Origin: Homarus americanus
Taxonomy: Eukaryota > Arthropoda > Malacostraca > Decapoda > Nephropidae
Assembly: GCF_018991925.1 (NCBI RefSeq)
Contig: NW_024737042.1
Location: forward strand, 20,859,763-20,923,762
Length of the DNA: 64,000 bases
Reading direction: 5' to 3'
Position 1 is the stretch's first letter. Each line of letters starts with the position of its first letter. Below are positions 33,787 through 45,316 of this stretch, one piece after another. The position numbers and the translations under genes were made by a program. A model generated the notes under the pieces. It was not told where the DNA came from and searched no databases. It saw only the letters and a list, made by a program, of their open reading frames with translations.

Positions 33787-34964
33787 CAAGCCTGTGGTGT
33801 CGAAGGAGAGCTATGTGTTAGTGGAACCTCGTAAATTTAAAAAATACCTCCACTTCTTACTATCTGAGCACAATAAACTACTTTTCACAGATGTATGTTA
33901 GTTTGTAAACAACAACAAAGAAGCGTGAAAAAGAAAAATGCAAGTTAAGGTATATAAGAAATGAGAGAAAAGAAGAGGAAAGACACAAACATAAAAGTTG
34001 TAAAAGAGAAGAAAAAATGAACATAAAAAACAAAGATAAATGTAGGAGGATGAAGCTAGGAAGATGAGAAAGAAGAAATAAAAGCAACGAAGATGAAAGA
34101 AAAAAACAGACAAATAAGAAACATATTCTTATTAGTAAGATCATTAGAACAGCCATGGTGAAAAAATGCATTACGCCCCAGACCTCTGATGACAATCTAG
34201 ACACAATAATGTGAAATATTCAGGATGGAACATTGTCTACACTTATCATGTGGCGGTGTTCCATGTGGTGAACGGAATAATATATACATATATTGGTGGA
34301 GTGACATAGAGGCTTTCCTAGTTATTATAGATTATGTGGATCATTACACCTGCGATGCTCGACCCGTCTCTGTTTCCTTTTAATTTCTTTGTGCAATTTT
34401 CATAGTTTGATTTTTTCCCTACTTTACCATCCCTGTGACCACTACTACCCACTCCTATCACCATCCTTGATCACCACCACCTCATCCTATAACCACCCCT
34501 GACCATCACCTCCCATCACCACCCCTGACCACCACGGCTTCCTCCCATCAACATCCCTCACCTTCACCTCCCATTAAGAGCCCTCAGCATCACCATCCCA
34601 TCACTACCCGTCACCATCGCCTCCCTACCTCACAACACGTCACTACTCTCACCTAATCCTCCAGGTGACAGGTAACGATTCACCCCATTCTTCTTATCTC
34701 AGGTGAAAACTGTTGATCCTGATTAATTGACCCCCTTAATTTAGCAACACCTTGCAGAAAAAACTTACATTCGTTTTTTTTCCACGCTTTCGGCAACGTA
34801 TTTAGCGTGGTTGGTGATGGACATAGTTGGCGAAGTTGTTGCTGTATGTCGTTAGCGTGGTAGGTGACTTTAGTGGCTGAAATCGTATGTGGTCGACGTA
34901 ATTGCTGAAATGTGTTGTTGACGTGAATGGTAAAGTGTGTTATTGGTGTGGTTGGTGACGTGTT
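33787..34964. other. Unassigned stretch with purine-rich and CCACC-rich parts
   Basis: 33905-34120 is strongly A/G-rich (AAAGAAAAATG and AGAAGAGGAAAG type). 34430-34640 has degenerate repeats of CACCTCCCATCACCACCCCTG. No gene recognised; the minus frame at 33878-34204 is a by-product of the purine tract. Confidence 0.5.
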
Positions 34965-34979
34965 TGTGTGTGTGTGTGT
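34965..34979. repeat. (GT)n flank on the 3' side of element C
   Basis: GTTTGTGTGTGTGTGTGT ends exactly where the (AAT)n tail of element C starts. Confidence 0.9.
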
Positions 34980-35978
34980 AATAATAAATAATAATAAAAA
35001 TAATTGACGGTTTATTGAAAAAGTTTGCGGCCCGAAGGCCGAAAATATTCATTGGACATAAATAACTTATTACATGCAATGGTAGTTTAACAAAAGCCTT
35101 CATTAGAGAAAGGTAAAGGAACATACAGCGAACATACAGATTAATGTTTACACACGTAGATCATGTGAGCTGAGGTGTTGAACAACAGACACGTACTGTA
35201 GTAACTCCCTCACAGATGGCGTTATGAGGGGCTTGACGTGGTGTAGTAATCCCCTCACAGATGGTGCTACGAGGGGCCTGATGATGTAGTAGATCCCTCA
35301 CAGATGGTGTATGAGGGGCCTGATGATGTAGTAATTCCCACACAGATGGTGTTATGAGGGGCTTGATGTGTTGTAATAATTCCCTCACAGATGGTGTTAT
35401 GAGGGGTATCACATGGCGTAGTGATTCCCTCACAGATGGTGTTATGAGAGGCATCACGTGGTGTAATAATTCCCTCACAGATGGTGTTATGAGGGGCATC
35501 ACGTGGTGTAGTAATTCCCTCACAGATGGTGTTATGAGGAACTTCACATGATGCTGTAGCAACTCATTCACTACGTGGTGTCAAAGCATCATGGGGACAC
35601 CACGTGGTCTGTTGTCACAGGACTTCACTCACTCAAGTGGGTGAGGTGTGGTCCCAGGCCTCTCTATCGTGGAGTCTCAGGGGAATTATCACTGGGTACC
35701 TGGGACCTCACTGTGTGAAGGTTAGCTTGGGTAAGACTCAACTGTAACTGCGGAGTTGTTTTTCACTGACTTAGGCACTGTTCACCACTATTCAACACTG
35801 GTTCCATTCCTTTCCCAAATGAAATAGTAACTTCTGGCGAGAACTTGTTGATATTCCGGTGGGGAGGGGGGTTCAGGGGAGGGAGTTGGTATGGGCTAAC
35901 ATAATAGTTGTCGTGGCTGCTGCTGAGCAGCGCGAGGTGCGTCTGGCCCGTCTTGAAACGTCTGTGGTCAAGAATGAA
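34980..35978 (-). mobile_element. Non-autonomous retroelement-like copy C, flanked by (GT)n
   Basis: Minus-strand order as in copy A: start TTCATTCTTGACC (35978), unique region with AATATCAACAAGTTCTCGCC, then CCCAGGTACCCAGTGATAA, the 45-bp minisatellite (35205-35555), the conserved 3' block, and the end CAATAAACCGTCAATT with a short (ATT)n-like tail. The 5' limit coincides with that of copy A, so this is a defined element of about 1 kb, not a random LINE truncation. (GT)n lies directly outside both ends. No pol III box or coding domain is clear. Confidence 0.8.
35205..35555. repeat. 45-bp minisatellite in copy C
   Basis: About eight units of the same 45-bp repeat as in copies A and B (TTCCCTCACAGATGGTGTTA core), two of them shortened near 35280-35345. 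Open on both strands in parts, giving the 15-residue periodic peptide. Confidence 0.92.
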
Positions 35979-35994
35979 GTGTGTGTGTGTGCGT

Positions 35995-35996
<2 letters not shown>
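35979..35996. repeat. (GT)n between elements C and D
   Basis: GTGTGTGTGTGTGCGTGT separates the 5' end of C from the (AAT)n tail of D, so it serves as flank for both. Confidence 0.9.
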
Positions 35997-36032
<36 letters not shown>

Positions 36033-37708
36033 CGGTTTATTAATAGAGTTGCAGCTGGTGGCTGAAAATATACAGACTTACATTTGATTTAGACATAATG
36101 ATATAATATGAATTGAATACATTTACAGGGCTGTACAGTACATAAATCAGGAGTTGTTTATTATTTTAACAATAGATGGGATGGTGCTGTTCTTATATCT
36201 ATCTGTGCGGGCTCTTATGGGCTGAATTTTGTTGTAGTGGCGGACTGCGCGAGTTGGGTGGGGGGCTGCAGGTGGCAGGAGGTGGCGATGGCGCGGGTGG
36301 TGCAGTAGTCCCCTGCCAAACCTTTCCAGTGCTTGGTGGTGGAGGTCACTGAGGGATGGCATTTCCAGGGTGGAGAGAGCGTTGGTGTAGCCGGAGTATT
36401 CTGCACCGAGCATGATTCTGCAGGCCCTTTTCTGTACCTTCTCTAGCTGACGTTGTTGGGTGGAGTTGAGAGAAGACGACCAGGCTGGTGACGCATACGT
36501 TAGTTTGGGGAGAATAAAGACGTTGTAGATGGTCCTCAGCTTTGGCGTGGGTGTCCCAAGTGATCTAAATCTTCATAGCATGTAGAGACGGTACGAGGCT
36601 GCCTTGACTGTGTTATTTACATGGGCCTTCCAGTCAAGTTTGTTGTTTATAGTTACACCCAGGAGTTTGGCAGACTGCACCAGCTGGAGAGGATGGACAC
36701 CCACTGTGACTGCTGGGGCTTGCACTGGAGTGGTGGCGGTATTGATGTGCATGACTACGGTTTTGGTGTGGTTGATGGTGACCTTGTTCTCCGTAGTCCA
36801 TGCCTGTAGCCTGTCCAGGGTGCCTTGTAGCGATGAGTCGTCTGGTGCGGTGTTGTCCACTGAAACTCCCACAGTGCAGTAATCCACGTACTTCCACCTG
36901 TGAGGAGTGTCCGATAGAGCGTTGTTGATCAGGATGAGGAAGCACAGTGGTCCCATCTTGGTCCCCTGGGGAACACCGCAGGTGAGGTGTTGGAATGTGG
37001 AGACCAAGCCCTGATACCTCACTGCTTGGCGACGTCCACTCAGGAAATCAGTGAGCCATGAGACCAGGTTGGTGGGCAGCCCTAGTGCAATAGCCTTGTT
37101 GATAACAGTGCAGTGATCAACAAGGTCAAAGGCCTTCCTGAAGTCCACAAGGGCAACGGCCAGTGATGTCTTACGTTTCTGCAAGTTTTTGTGCAGAAAA
37201 TCCAGAAAGCTCACCAAGCAGTGTGATGTAGAGGAGGTCCTCATATTGCCAAATTGCTGTGGATCAATTGACTGATAGATACTGGCAAATGCCCACTCAA
37301 AAACAAAGTCCTCACAAAGTAGACTGGGTATGGGGGTAATGGCAACTGGCCTGAGGTCGTTAGGGGACTGTGGGGTGGTGACCTTGGGGATGGGGGGTGA
37401 CAAATGCGGTTTTCCATTCATTAGGGCATTTGCTTTGTCTGAGGGATGCATTAATAATAGAACAGAGGGGGGTGGCAAGTTCGACTGCAAACTCCTTGTA
37501 TATTTTGATTGGGAGGTCAATTGGGGTCGTGGAGCGTTTGAATTTAAATTTCAGGAGTTTGTTGGCGATTTCATATGGTTGGACACTGGGAGGGGGGGAA
37601 GGTAAGTAAGCTGGGAGGAGAGTGAGGTCAAGACTGGGTAAGGTATGACATATGGTAGCAAAATGGTTATTAATTATCTTAGCTGCCTCCTCACTAGGTA
37701 AATGTGAG

Positions 37709-37710
<2 letters not shown>
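35997..37710 (-). mobile_element. LINE D (L2/CR1 group), 5'-truncated, flanked by (GT)n
   Basis: Minus-strand LINE whose body begins right at a 62-bp (GT)n tract (37711-37772) and whose (ATT)n tail (36031-35997) ends at another (35979-35996). The 3' untranslated end, AATAAACCGTT preceded by TATATTTTCAGCC, matches the 3' ends of A, B and C, which suggests D's family supplies their enzyme. Endonuclease is missing; only RT and the C-terminal domain remain. Confidence 0.85.
36147..37707 (-). pseudogene. LINE D reverse transcriptase
   Basis: First segment (about 37707-37370): HLPSEEAAKIINNHFA, CPNEWKTAFVTP. After a frameshift near 37380: SPNDLRPVAITPIPSLLCE, GNMRTSSTSHCLVSFLDFL, ALVDFRKAFDLVDHCTVI, CGVPQGTKMGPLCFLILIN. 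The active site reads KYVDYCTVG where KYVDDxxVG is expected, so the second catalytic Asp is Tyr. Then KLLGVTINNKLDWKAHV, a stop at 36573, and in the same reading direction SPAWSSSLN, RACRIMLGAEYSGYT and the terminal RTDRYKNSTIPSIVKIINNS ending at 36147. Inactive. Confidence 0.88.

Positions 37711-37772
<62 letters not shown>
37711..37772. repeat. (GT)n microsatellite on the 5' side of LINE D
   Basis: Thirty-one GT dinucleotides, abutting the truncated 5' end of LINE D. Confidence 0.97.
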
Positions 37773-37775
<3 letters not shown>

Positions 37776-37905
37776 AGGACGAGTAGACGAGGAAGAGATA
37801 AAGGTTCGCCAAGTCATCGTCAGTATAAATTCGCTGGGGAGATCAGGTGAAATATTGACATTAAATATATGAGAGCCAAAAGCTACAGTACTAGTTGACT
37901 ATCGA

Positions 37906-37936
37906 CGTGTGTGTGTTTGTCTGTGTGTGTGTGTGT
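37906..37936. repeat. (GT)n tract abutting LINE F
   Basis: GTGTGTGTTTGTCTGTGTGTGTGTGTG followed directly by the endonuclease coding sequence of LINE F. Confidence 0.9.
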
Positions 37937-40930
37937 GGCAAGAGAGCTGGCAAGGAATAACATCGACATAGCAGCCATTAGTGGGTCCCGGCTCTCAGAC
38001 GAGGGTCGAGCCGCGGAATGGGGGTCTGACTATGCCTTCTTCTGGAAGGGTAAGCCTGCTGCGGCGACAAGCCGCATTTATGGAATTGGCTTTGCCATCC
38101 GCCAATGCATCCCACAGAGGCAACTGAAATGCCTGTTGGGATCAAATAGCGCCTCATGACACACTGAGTCCCACTGAATCACTTACGCCATGACCTTCTT
38201 CATTAGGGTATACGCTCCAACACTGGATGCAGAGGATGACATCAAAAATGCATTTTATGCCGACCTTGACAGAGTCCTAACTTTTATCCCTAGAGAAGAT
38301 ATGGTTGAGCTCCTAGGTGACTTCAATGCCAGAGTTGGCAGAGATGCTGACATTTGGCAGGGAATCACAGGGGGAAATGGACTAGGCAAATGTAATCCCA
38401 ACGGCCTACTCCTCTTCAGCAAGTGTGCTGCACACAACCTCACTATCGCCAATATCTTGTTTAGGCAGGCCGACAAGTTCAAGGGTTTGTGGCAATATCC
38501 ACGATCCAAACACTGGCATCTCAATGATTACATTATTGTCAGAGAAAGAGATCATCCCAAAACGGCGAAGACAACAAGCCTCCAGAAGAGGATTTAACAG
38601 TAAGCGTCTGGAGGATCCAGCGGTAGCACGTGCTTTCAGAGAGCAGCTCATATATGGGCTGATAAACAACCAGACAACAAACAACCCAAATCCCAGTGCC
38701 GAATTGGATATTCTCGACACTCATGACGAAAGCTGACAGAGAGCCCCTCGACCCTATCGAAAGAATACTCCAGGACTGGTTTGATGAAAATGACGAGTAC
38801 ATTGATTTAATATCAATGTACTGGTCGATGATAAACGTGCTGCTTTAACTGACTGACAGAACAAATCTCAGTCTCAGACCAAAGCTAATACCTTCCGCAA
38901 GAAGAAAGCGGCGGCCCAGCGCGAACTTCGCAATATAAAGAATGATTGGTTTAAAAATAGAGCGTGTGAAACGGAAAAAACTTGCAGATAACACACGATG
39001 CACAATTTTTTTAATTTCACTAAAACATTTTACGGGCAAATCACTCATGGCTCAGTCCCCCTCCACTCATCCGACGGTAATTCCCTAATTAAAGACGAAA
39101 AATACATCTTTCAGCGCTGGAAAGAGCACTACCATTTTCTGTTCAATCGAAACACCGATGTGGATGTGCTGACTACTCAAAGGTCCCTCAGCATCCAGAG
39201 CTAATCCACTTCAGCTATTATCCATCCCTGGATGAAGTAGCCACTGCCATCAATCAGATAGAAAATAACAAAGGCTCAGGGTCTGATGGAATCCAAGCCA
39301 AGGTGTATAAAGCAGAAGGACCTCTGCTTACCAGACGTCCGTCCCCACTCTCTCCTGGAGAATATATGGGAAAAGGTGGAAATCCCCAAAGCTCTTAAAA
39401 GACGCCTCCATCGTCAATATTTATAAGAATGGGGCAAACCGGTCAGACTGTGGCAACTACCGCGGGATCTCGATGATGCCCTTAGCTGGCAAGATTATCG
39501 CCCGAGTCCTCCTAAACAGACTTCTTCCTGAGGCGGAAGACTTCCTTCCAGAATCTCACTATGGCTTTAGGCCATTATGTGGCACCACTGACATGATCTT
39601 TGCTGCCCGCCAGATACAGGAAAAGTACAGAAAACAGCGTCGTGACCTATACATGACCTTCATCCACCTAACCGAGGCCTTTGACTCGTTCAACCGGGAA
39701 ACCCTCTGGCGGAACCTCAGCCGTTTTGACTGCCCACCAAAATTCATCGCCATGGTGAGGCAACTCCACGATGGCATGAACGGCAGTCCTGTACAATGGC
39801 ATCGAGTCTGAGTTCTTCCCCACCGAAACGGGGGTAAAACAAGAATGTGAACTGGCACCAGCTCTCTTTTCCTCCTTCTTTTCTCCCTTCCTTTCTCGTG
39901 CCAGTGCCAATTTTGCCGGTGGGGTGGACATCCAGTACCGGATGAAGGGTTTTTTCAACATAAAACGAATCCAGCCAGGAACAAAGGTGCCGGCAGCTTC
40001 CATTACTGAACTTCAGTATACAGACGACCTCACCCTAATTGATCATACTAAACTTGATCTAAAGGAGATCCTGAACACTTACGCAGATGTGTATGCACGC
40101 TTCAGCCTGCCCCTGGTTCAGCCACTCCTCCACCATCCATTCAGCTTAACTATACTACCTTCTCTAATGTTACCCACTTTCAGTAGCTCAGCTTCCACCT
40201 GTCCACTAAAGCGGACATCAATGAAGAGATTCAACATCAGATCAGATGTAAATCTCAAGCTTATGGCAGAAGTGTACCTGTGTTTTCAGCAGTAGGGAGC
40301 TGAAATTCTCGACAGAGTTGCACGTATACCATCTAGTGATCCTTCCCACCCAACTATATGGCAGCGACACATGGGTCACATACAGGAGGCACCTTAAAGT
40401 ACTTGAAAACTTTCACCAATGTAGTCTACGTTCCATCCTCCGAGTTCCCTGGGAAGACAAGAGAACAAATGCCAGTATTTTCTCTGACACCAACTGTAGG
40501 AGCATCGAGGCTACTATTATCCATAAACAGTTAAGTTGGACTGGCCATGTGACTCGCATGGACGACAGTAGACTGCCAAATCAGCTACTTTACAGTTACC
40601 TAACGAATGAAAAATGTAACGCTGGCTGGCAACTGAAAAGGTGTAAGGAAAGTTTTAAGACAAACCTGAAAAGGTGCCAAATCGACCCCTTTACCTGGGA
40701 GATGATTACTTCACACCGTAACGCTTAGGGGAGCACTACACGAAATGTCAATACTTTCTAGTTAGCCCGACTGCATACCGGGGCAGACAAGCGCCAATGC
40801 CGGAAAGACGCTGCCGTGGCCACTCCCGCACCAGATGTAGCCCTCCACACGTACACCATCTGTGAACGATTGTACCGGTCCCGTATCGGACTCTCAAGTG
40901 ACCTTAGAGCTCACCAACGAAGGTGACTTC
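37937..40930 (+). mobile_element. LINE F with craniofacial-development-protein-2-like endonuclease, decayed
   Basis: Plus strand, 3.0 kb. Endonuclease: NIDIAAISGSRLSDEG, FYADLDRVLTFIPREDMVEL, LGDFNARVGRD, NGLLLFSKCAAHNLTIAN and HWHLNDYIIV (up to 38597). RT from about 39370: NYRGISMMPLAGKIIARVL, YGFRPLCGTTDMIFAARQ, FIHLTEAFDSFNRETLW, TGVKQECELAPALFS and the active site ELQYTDDLTLI. C-terminal part 40318-40728: LYGSDTWVTYRRHLKVLE, LSWTGHVTRMDDSRLPNQ, then CERLYRSRIGLSSDLRAHQ near 40860-40920, a zinc-finger-like end with lost Cys. The type is frequent in decapods; clade (RTE- or L1-like) not settled. Many stops and frameshifts. Confidence 0.85.
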
Positions 40931-41249
40931 CTTAATAACTCATATCATTGTATTATAGCTGGATGATCGTCATACTCGATTCCGAGCAACAGCATAGTAG
41001 TTGTAAATGAATTGAATTGAAACCGCTCATTTAGCCAGAAAAACACAGATACAGAGTGGATAATAATATCAATGTTAACATGATTGAGCCAGTTGAGAAC
41101 CTGAGCTCTCTTTTAGGCACCTGATATATACTATACATTTATCTCAAGGAAGTATTATGTAACATTTAGTATCTTCTGGAATAGTACAATAGCATGGTGG
41201 TAATAAGAACATCTCATAATGTTACCACGGTTATCACTTCAATATTTAT
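40931..41249. other. 3' flank of LINE F, unassigned
   Basis: AT-rich sequence that may include the 3' UTR of LINE F; no tail is clear. Confidence 0.4.
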
Positions 41250-43689
41250 TAATTTTATTTATTTATTACTCTTTTTTATTTATTTTTTTATTTATTTTTA
41301 TATAAATAAATTACAGTGGAATTGAAAAAAAAAAAAAAACATAAGTATAATGGGGGAGCAGTACAACCTGGGTTGTACAGTAATAAGGTTGAACAAGAGG
41401 ACAGAGCTGTCAGGAATATGTCTAGTTGACAATTATGTTTATTGTAATGGTAATTACTTATCTATTTACATGATAATTTACGATAAAACGGTTTTGATGG
41501 TACAATAAAAGCAGGTACTGTAAATATAGTAGGTGTCACAGGAAATAATAATACTTCGACAATAGATATTTTTTAAGAGATGATTTAAAGGAAGGGAACC
41601 TAGTCTTTGCTTGGGTGGGTGGGGGTAAGCTGTTCCACACCTTCACACCATGATATTTTATGGAGGTCTGGGACTGAAAGGGGCGCATGGGGGGGAGGGT
41701 GGTCTTAGTAGCTCTGGGTGCTTTAAGTTGTATCTCTGATTATTCCGGAACTGGAAATAATTATTGTTAAGCAAGTGATAGATAGATTTGTAAGCAAAGA
41801 GGGCTCAGCAGTATGTGTTAATATCTTCGAATTTTAAAATTTTCATTATAGCAAATTTTTCGTTTGTGTGATCTGTTTTTTTTCAAGTAGGTCATTGTCC
41901 GTACAACTCACTTTTGTGCAGTAACCAGAGATTGTGTTTTTGAAGAGCCAGAGGCCCACCATAGTGTGTGACAGTGTATCTGGGGTTGGTAAACAAGATC
42001 ATGATAGATTTCTTTCATTGCTGTGAGAGTGAGTGACTGTCGAGTGTGGTACATGATACCGCACTGTTTATTGACTTTACTGTAAATGGCTTGTATGTGG
42101 TTTCTCCAGTTAAGTTTCTCAACAACAATAACTCCGAAGAATTTAGTATTTTGTTCGCGTTTGAGGACTGTATTACCAAGGTACAGGGGGTTCAAGTCTG
42201 GGGGTAAGTTTTTCCTTCTGAGAAAGATCATGCAGTGGGTTTTCTCAAGGTTTAAGGTCAGTTTATTACGTATTATCCAGGTCCTGACTTTAGTCAATTC
42301 AGTGTTCATAGTTCTCATTAAGGAATGGAGGTCTGAGTTGCTGGCATAGAGATTACTATCGTCTGCAAATAAGTTGTATTTTATGAGTGTGTTAGCGTGG
42401 ACTATGTCGTTTATGTACAGCAAAAACTTTACTGGACTGAGAATGGAACCTTGGGGGACGCCATACAAGATTGGCAAGGAGTCAGATTGGTGATTATTAT
42501 AGCAGACATACTACATCCTGTTGGACAGATATGAGGTAAACCAATTGTGGGACAGGCCCCTAATGCCGTATTGTTCAAGCTTTGAAAGGAGGATGGTATG
42601 GTCGATAGTATTGAAGGCTTTAGAGAGGTCCAAGAATATACCGACTGTGAACTGACTGTCATCAAAGGAATTTAAGATGTCATTAGTAAAGGATAGCAGA
42701 GCACTCTCAGTCAACATTCTAGCTCTAGATCCAAACTGTGAGTCTGTAAAGATGTTATTTGCATTGCAGAAGAAATTTAGTTTATTACATGCTAGCTTTT
42801 CCAGTATCTTACTCAAGGCTGGGAGGACTGATATGGTGGGGTAATTCTTGAAGAGACCTTTGTCCCCAGATTTTTTATATGCTGGGTGAACTTTAGCAAT
42901 TTTCAGTTTATCCGGAAAGACACCAAAAGAGAAGGAGTAAGTTACAAATGTGTAGGAGAACAGGTAGTAAGTAATAAGTGGGCTACTTTCTTAATGATGC
43001 TCATTGGTATATTGTCTTCGCCTGCTGCTGCATCTTTGGACATTTTTATGATGTCCAGTAATTCATCTGCTGTGACAGGGGATAAGAACAGCTCATTTTG
43101 CTGTCTGTTTTGCAGGTAGGCTCTAAATTCCTCATAGTGATCAGGGATGCTCTCCTCAAGATTTTTGCCAACTTTAATAAAATATTCATTGAAGTGGTAG
43201 GCAATGAGGGAGGGTTCCGTTACAACTGAATCATTTATCATAAAAGCTGAGTGGGGGGCCGAAGGCTGAGTATTCCTGTTCTGAATAGAATTTATAACAT
43301 TCCAGGTTTTCTTACTGTCGCCTGATGCTGACTGGAGCTTATTTGTATAATAGTTACGTCTGGCATTTCTAACTGCTTGAGTTACTCTATTTCTGATACT
43401 TTGGTAAGCATCACCGAAAGTTAGTCTTTTTGCAAATTTCCTTCGGAGTTTGTGTTTTTCTTTCATCATTATCTTAATTCCGCTTGTGATATAGGGTTTG
43501 GAAATGGATACAGTTTCCACTGACTTAGTCTTGAGCGGAAAGCATTTATCAAAGCAAGCAATGAAGATGCAAGAGAAGTTGCAGCTGTTCATGTTAGGAT
43601 TAGGGTTGTCGGAGGCATAGACAAGATCCCAGTTACCATTCTTTAGGTTGTTTTAAAAAAGGAGCATGTGTTCGGCGCAGTAGTCTCTG
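41250..43689 (-). mobile_element. LINE E, 3' part (RT half)
   Basis: Minus strand. N-terminal linker and RT start (43592-42942): CFDKCFPLKTKSVETV, RRKFAKRLTFGDAYQSIRN, AFMINDSVVTEPSLIAYHFN, DIIKMSKDAAAGEDNIPMSI. RT (42816-42511): FGSRARMLTESALLSF, FLDLSKAFNTIDHTILLSKL. RT core (42477-41908): YGVPQGSILSPVKFLLYIND, active site YNLFADDSNLYAS, NKLTLNLEKTHCMIF, KFFGVIVVEKLNWRNHI. Terminal VKVWNSLPPPTQAKTRFPSF near 41600, and an A/T-rich tail of AAATA type by about 41250-41330. Frameshifts at about 42495 and 42880. Clade not fixed (jockey/L2/CR1 group). Confidence 0.88.
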
Positions 43690-44276
43690 TATTGACAACC
43701 CTTTATCCGAAATTCCGAAAACCGAAAAGCTCTGAAAACCGAAAGTTTTTTTGTGGGGCTTTTTTTTTTTTTTAACAGGGATTAGCCCACCCCGGCATAG
43801 ATCACTGACCCACATCAGGACCTGGGGGGCGAAAATGTAATAGTAATAATAATTATAATAATAATAATTATTCATAGTAAATAAAAATTTTAATAAAAAT
43901 ACACCAAAATATAATAATATGATAAATTTAATAATAATAATAATAATAATAATAATCATATATAATAATAAAATTAATAAAAATAACAATAATACAGGAG
44001 TACTGTAATAATAAAAAATAATAATAATAATAATAAAGAAATACAAGAATGAAAAAGATAAAAAAGTGAGAAACACGACCTAGACCTAAGAATTATTATT
44101 ATTATAATTTTATTATATTTTCGCCTCCAGGCCTCTGATCTGGGTCAGTGATCTATGCCTGTGGGCTAATACACATTAAAAAAAAAAAAAAACTAACCAT
44201 TCTGAAAATCGAAAAATTCCTAAATCCGAAATTCCTCTGGCCCCAAGGATTTCGGATAAGGGATTGTCAACCTGTA
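43690..44276. mobile_element. pogo/Tc1-mariner-like MITE inside LINE E
   Basis: 587 bp between two TA dinucleotides (43690-43691 and 44275-44276). Left end TTGACAACCCTTTATCCGAA, right end (complement) AGGTTGACAATCCCTTATCC: imperfect terminal inverted repeats. Each arm continues for about 180 bp as CCGAAA-rich sequence, a T- or A-run, the GATCACTGACCC module and AAT-rich sequence, so the element is a long hairpin. The frame 43633-44076 spans AT-rich DNA and is not a gene. It sits between the endonuclease and RT of LINE E. Confidence 0.85.
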
Positions 44277-44777
44277 GACCTTTCAAGTCTTGTGGCTGTT
44301 TTATACATGGCAAAAACTGAGATATTGTAATAAATAATTCCACTTGCAAGATTGTTAGGAGTGTTGTTAGTCCAGATATGATCTATCACAGTGGCAGAGG
44401 TGGCAGTTACTCTAGTGGGTTTGGTTATAGTGTTGAAGAAGAGTTTAGAATCACAGGTAGCAAGAAGGTCTATTACTGAGGTGTCGGTTTCTGATTTTAA
44501 TAGATCAAGGTTGAAATCTCCTGTAATGTAGCAATGTTTCCTCTCTGAACTTGTGATAGTGATAAGCTTGGAAAATATATCAAGAAAACTCCTTACATTA
44601 TTGTGGGGTCTTCTGTAGATTACTCCTACTAGGATATTTCGTGTGTCGTTACGTAATTCAATGAAAACACTCTCCATGTACTCCTTCTGAACCTTTAAAT
44701 CATCTCTTACAGAAGTGTTATACCTGATATCAACATATAGGGCGACACCCCCACTGTGTTGTGACGTGTTGATGCGG
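44277..44777 (-). pseudogene. LINE E endonuclease, C-terminal part
   Basis: Minus strand from about 44770: HSGGVALYVDIRYNTSVRDD, EYMESVFIELRNDTRNILVG, GVIYRRPHNNVRSFLDIF, CYITGDFNLDLLKSETD and ATVIDHIWTNN, the APE-type metal and DNA contact motifs GGVALY, YRPP, GDFN and the D-H motif. Coding continues across the MITE into the RT half. Its N-terminal part lies at 47964-48420, beyond the TIR transposon. Confidence 0.88.
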
Positions 44778-44798
44778 AGGCGAATTTTTTTTTTTTGA

Positions 44799-45174
44799 GT
44801 TTGAAAAATCGGCCCATGGTATTAATGATGTAGTTCTATATGCAGAATCATGTGATATCTTCAGATTTGAAAAGTTTTCATTTTTTGCTAGGTAAATTTT
44901 AACTTGAAATCTTATGAAAATTCAGTATTCCCACCCTTTTACCAGCACCACTAAATAGCTTATTTAAAGTAAAGTAAATGTATCAGGTTTGAAAAATCGG
45001 CCCATGGTATTAATGATGTAGTTCTATATGCAGAATCATGTGATATCTTCAGATTTGAAAAGTTTTCATTTTTTGCTAGGTAAATTTTAACTTAAATCTA
45101 TGGTAACAATTCAGTATTCTACCCTTTACTCAACACCGCTAAATAGCTTATTTAAAGTCAAGTAAATGTATCAG
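44799..45174. repeat. Tandem 188-bp duplication of the transposon's left end
   Basis: Units 44799-44986 and 44987-45174, each from GTTTGAAAAATCGGCCCATG to AGTAAATGTATCAG, differ by a handful of bases. Each contains the GGCCCAT and TTGCTAGGTAAATTTTAACT TIR blocks, so this element has two copies of the left terminus. Confidence 0.95.
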
Positions 45175-45316
45175 GTTAATTTATTAGGATGAAATGATCC
45201 AGAATAGTGAAACGAATGATCTGACACATTTATTAAATTTAATATTCCTTTAGAAAACAAAATCATCAAATACAAAACTGGTTTTACGTTACTATGACCT
45301 TGGTGTTGTTGCACAA

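Noticed and set aside
43633..44076. 147-codon hydrophobic minus frame
   Set aside because: It spans the AT-rich centre and arm of the MITE; composition alone explains it.
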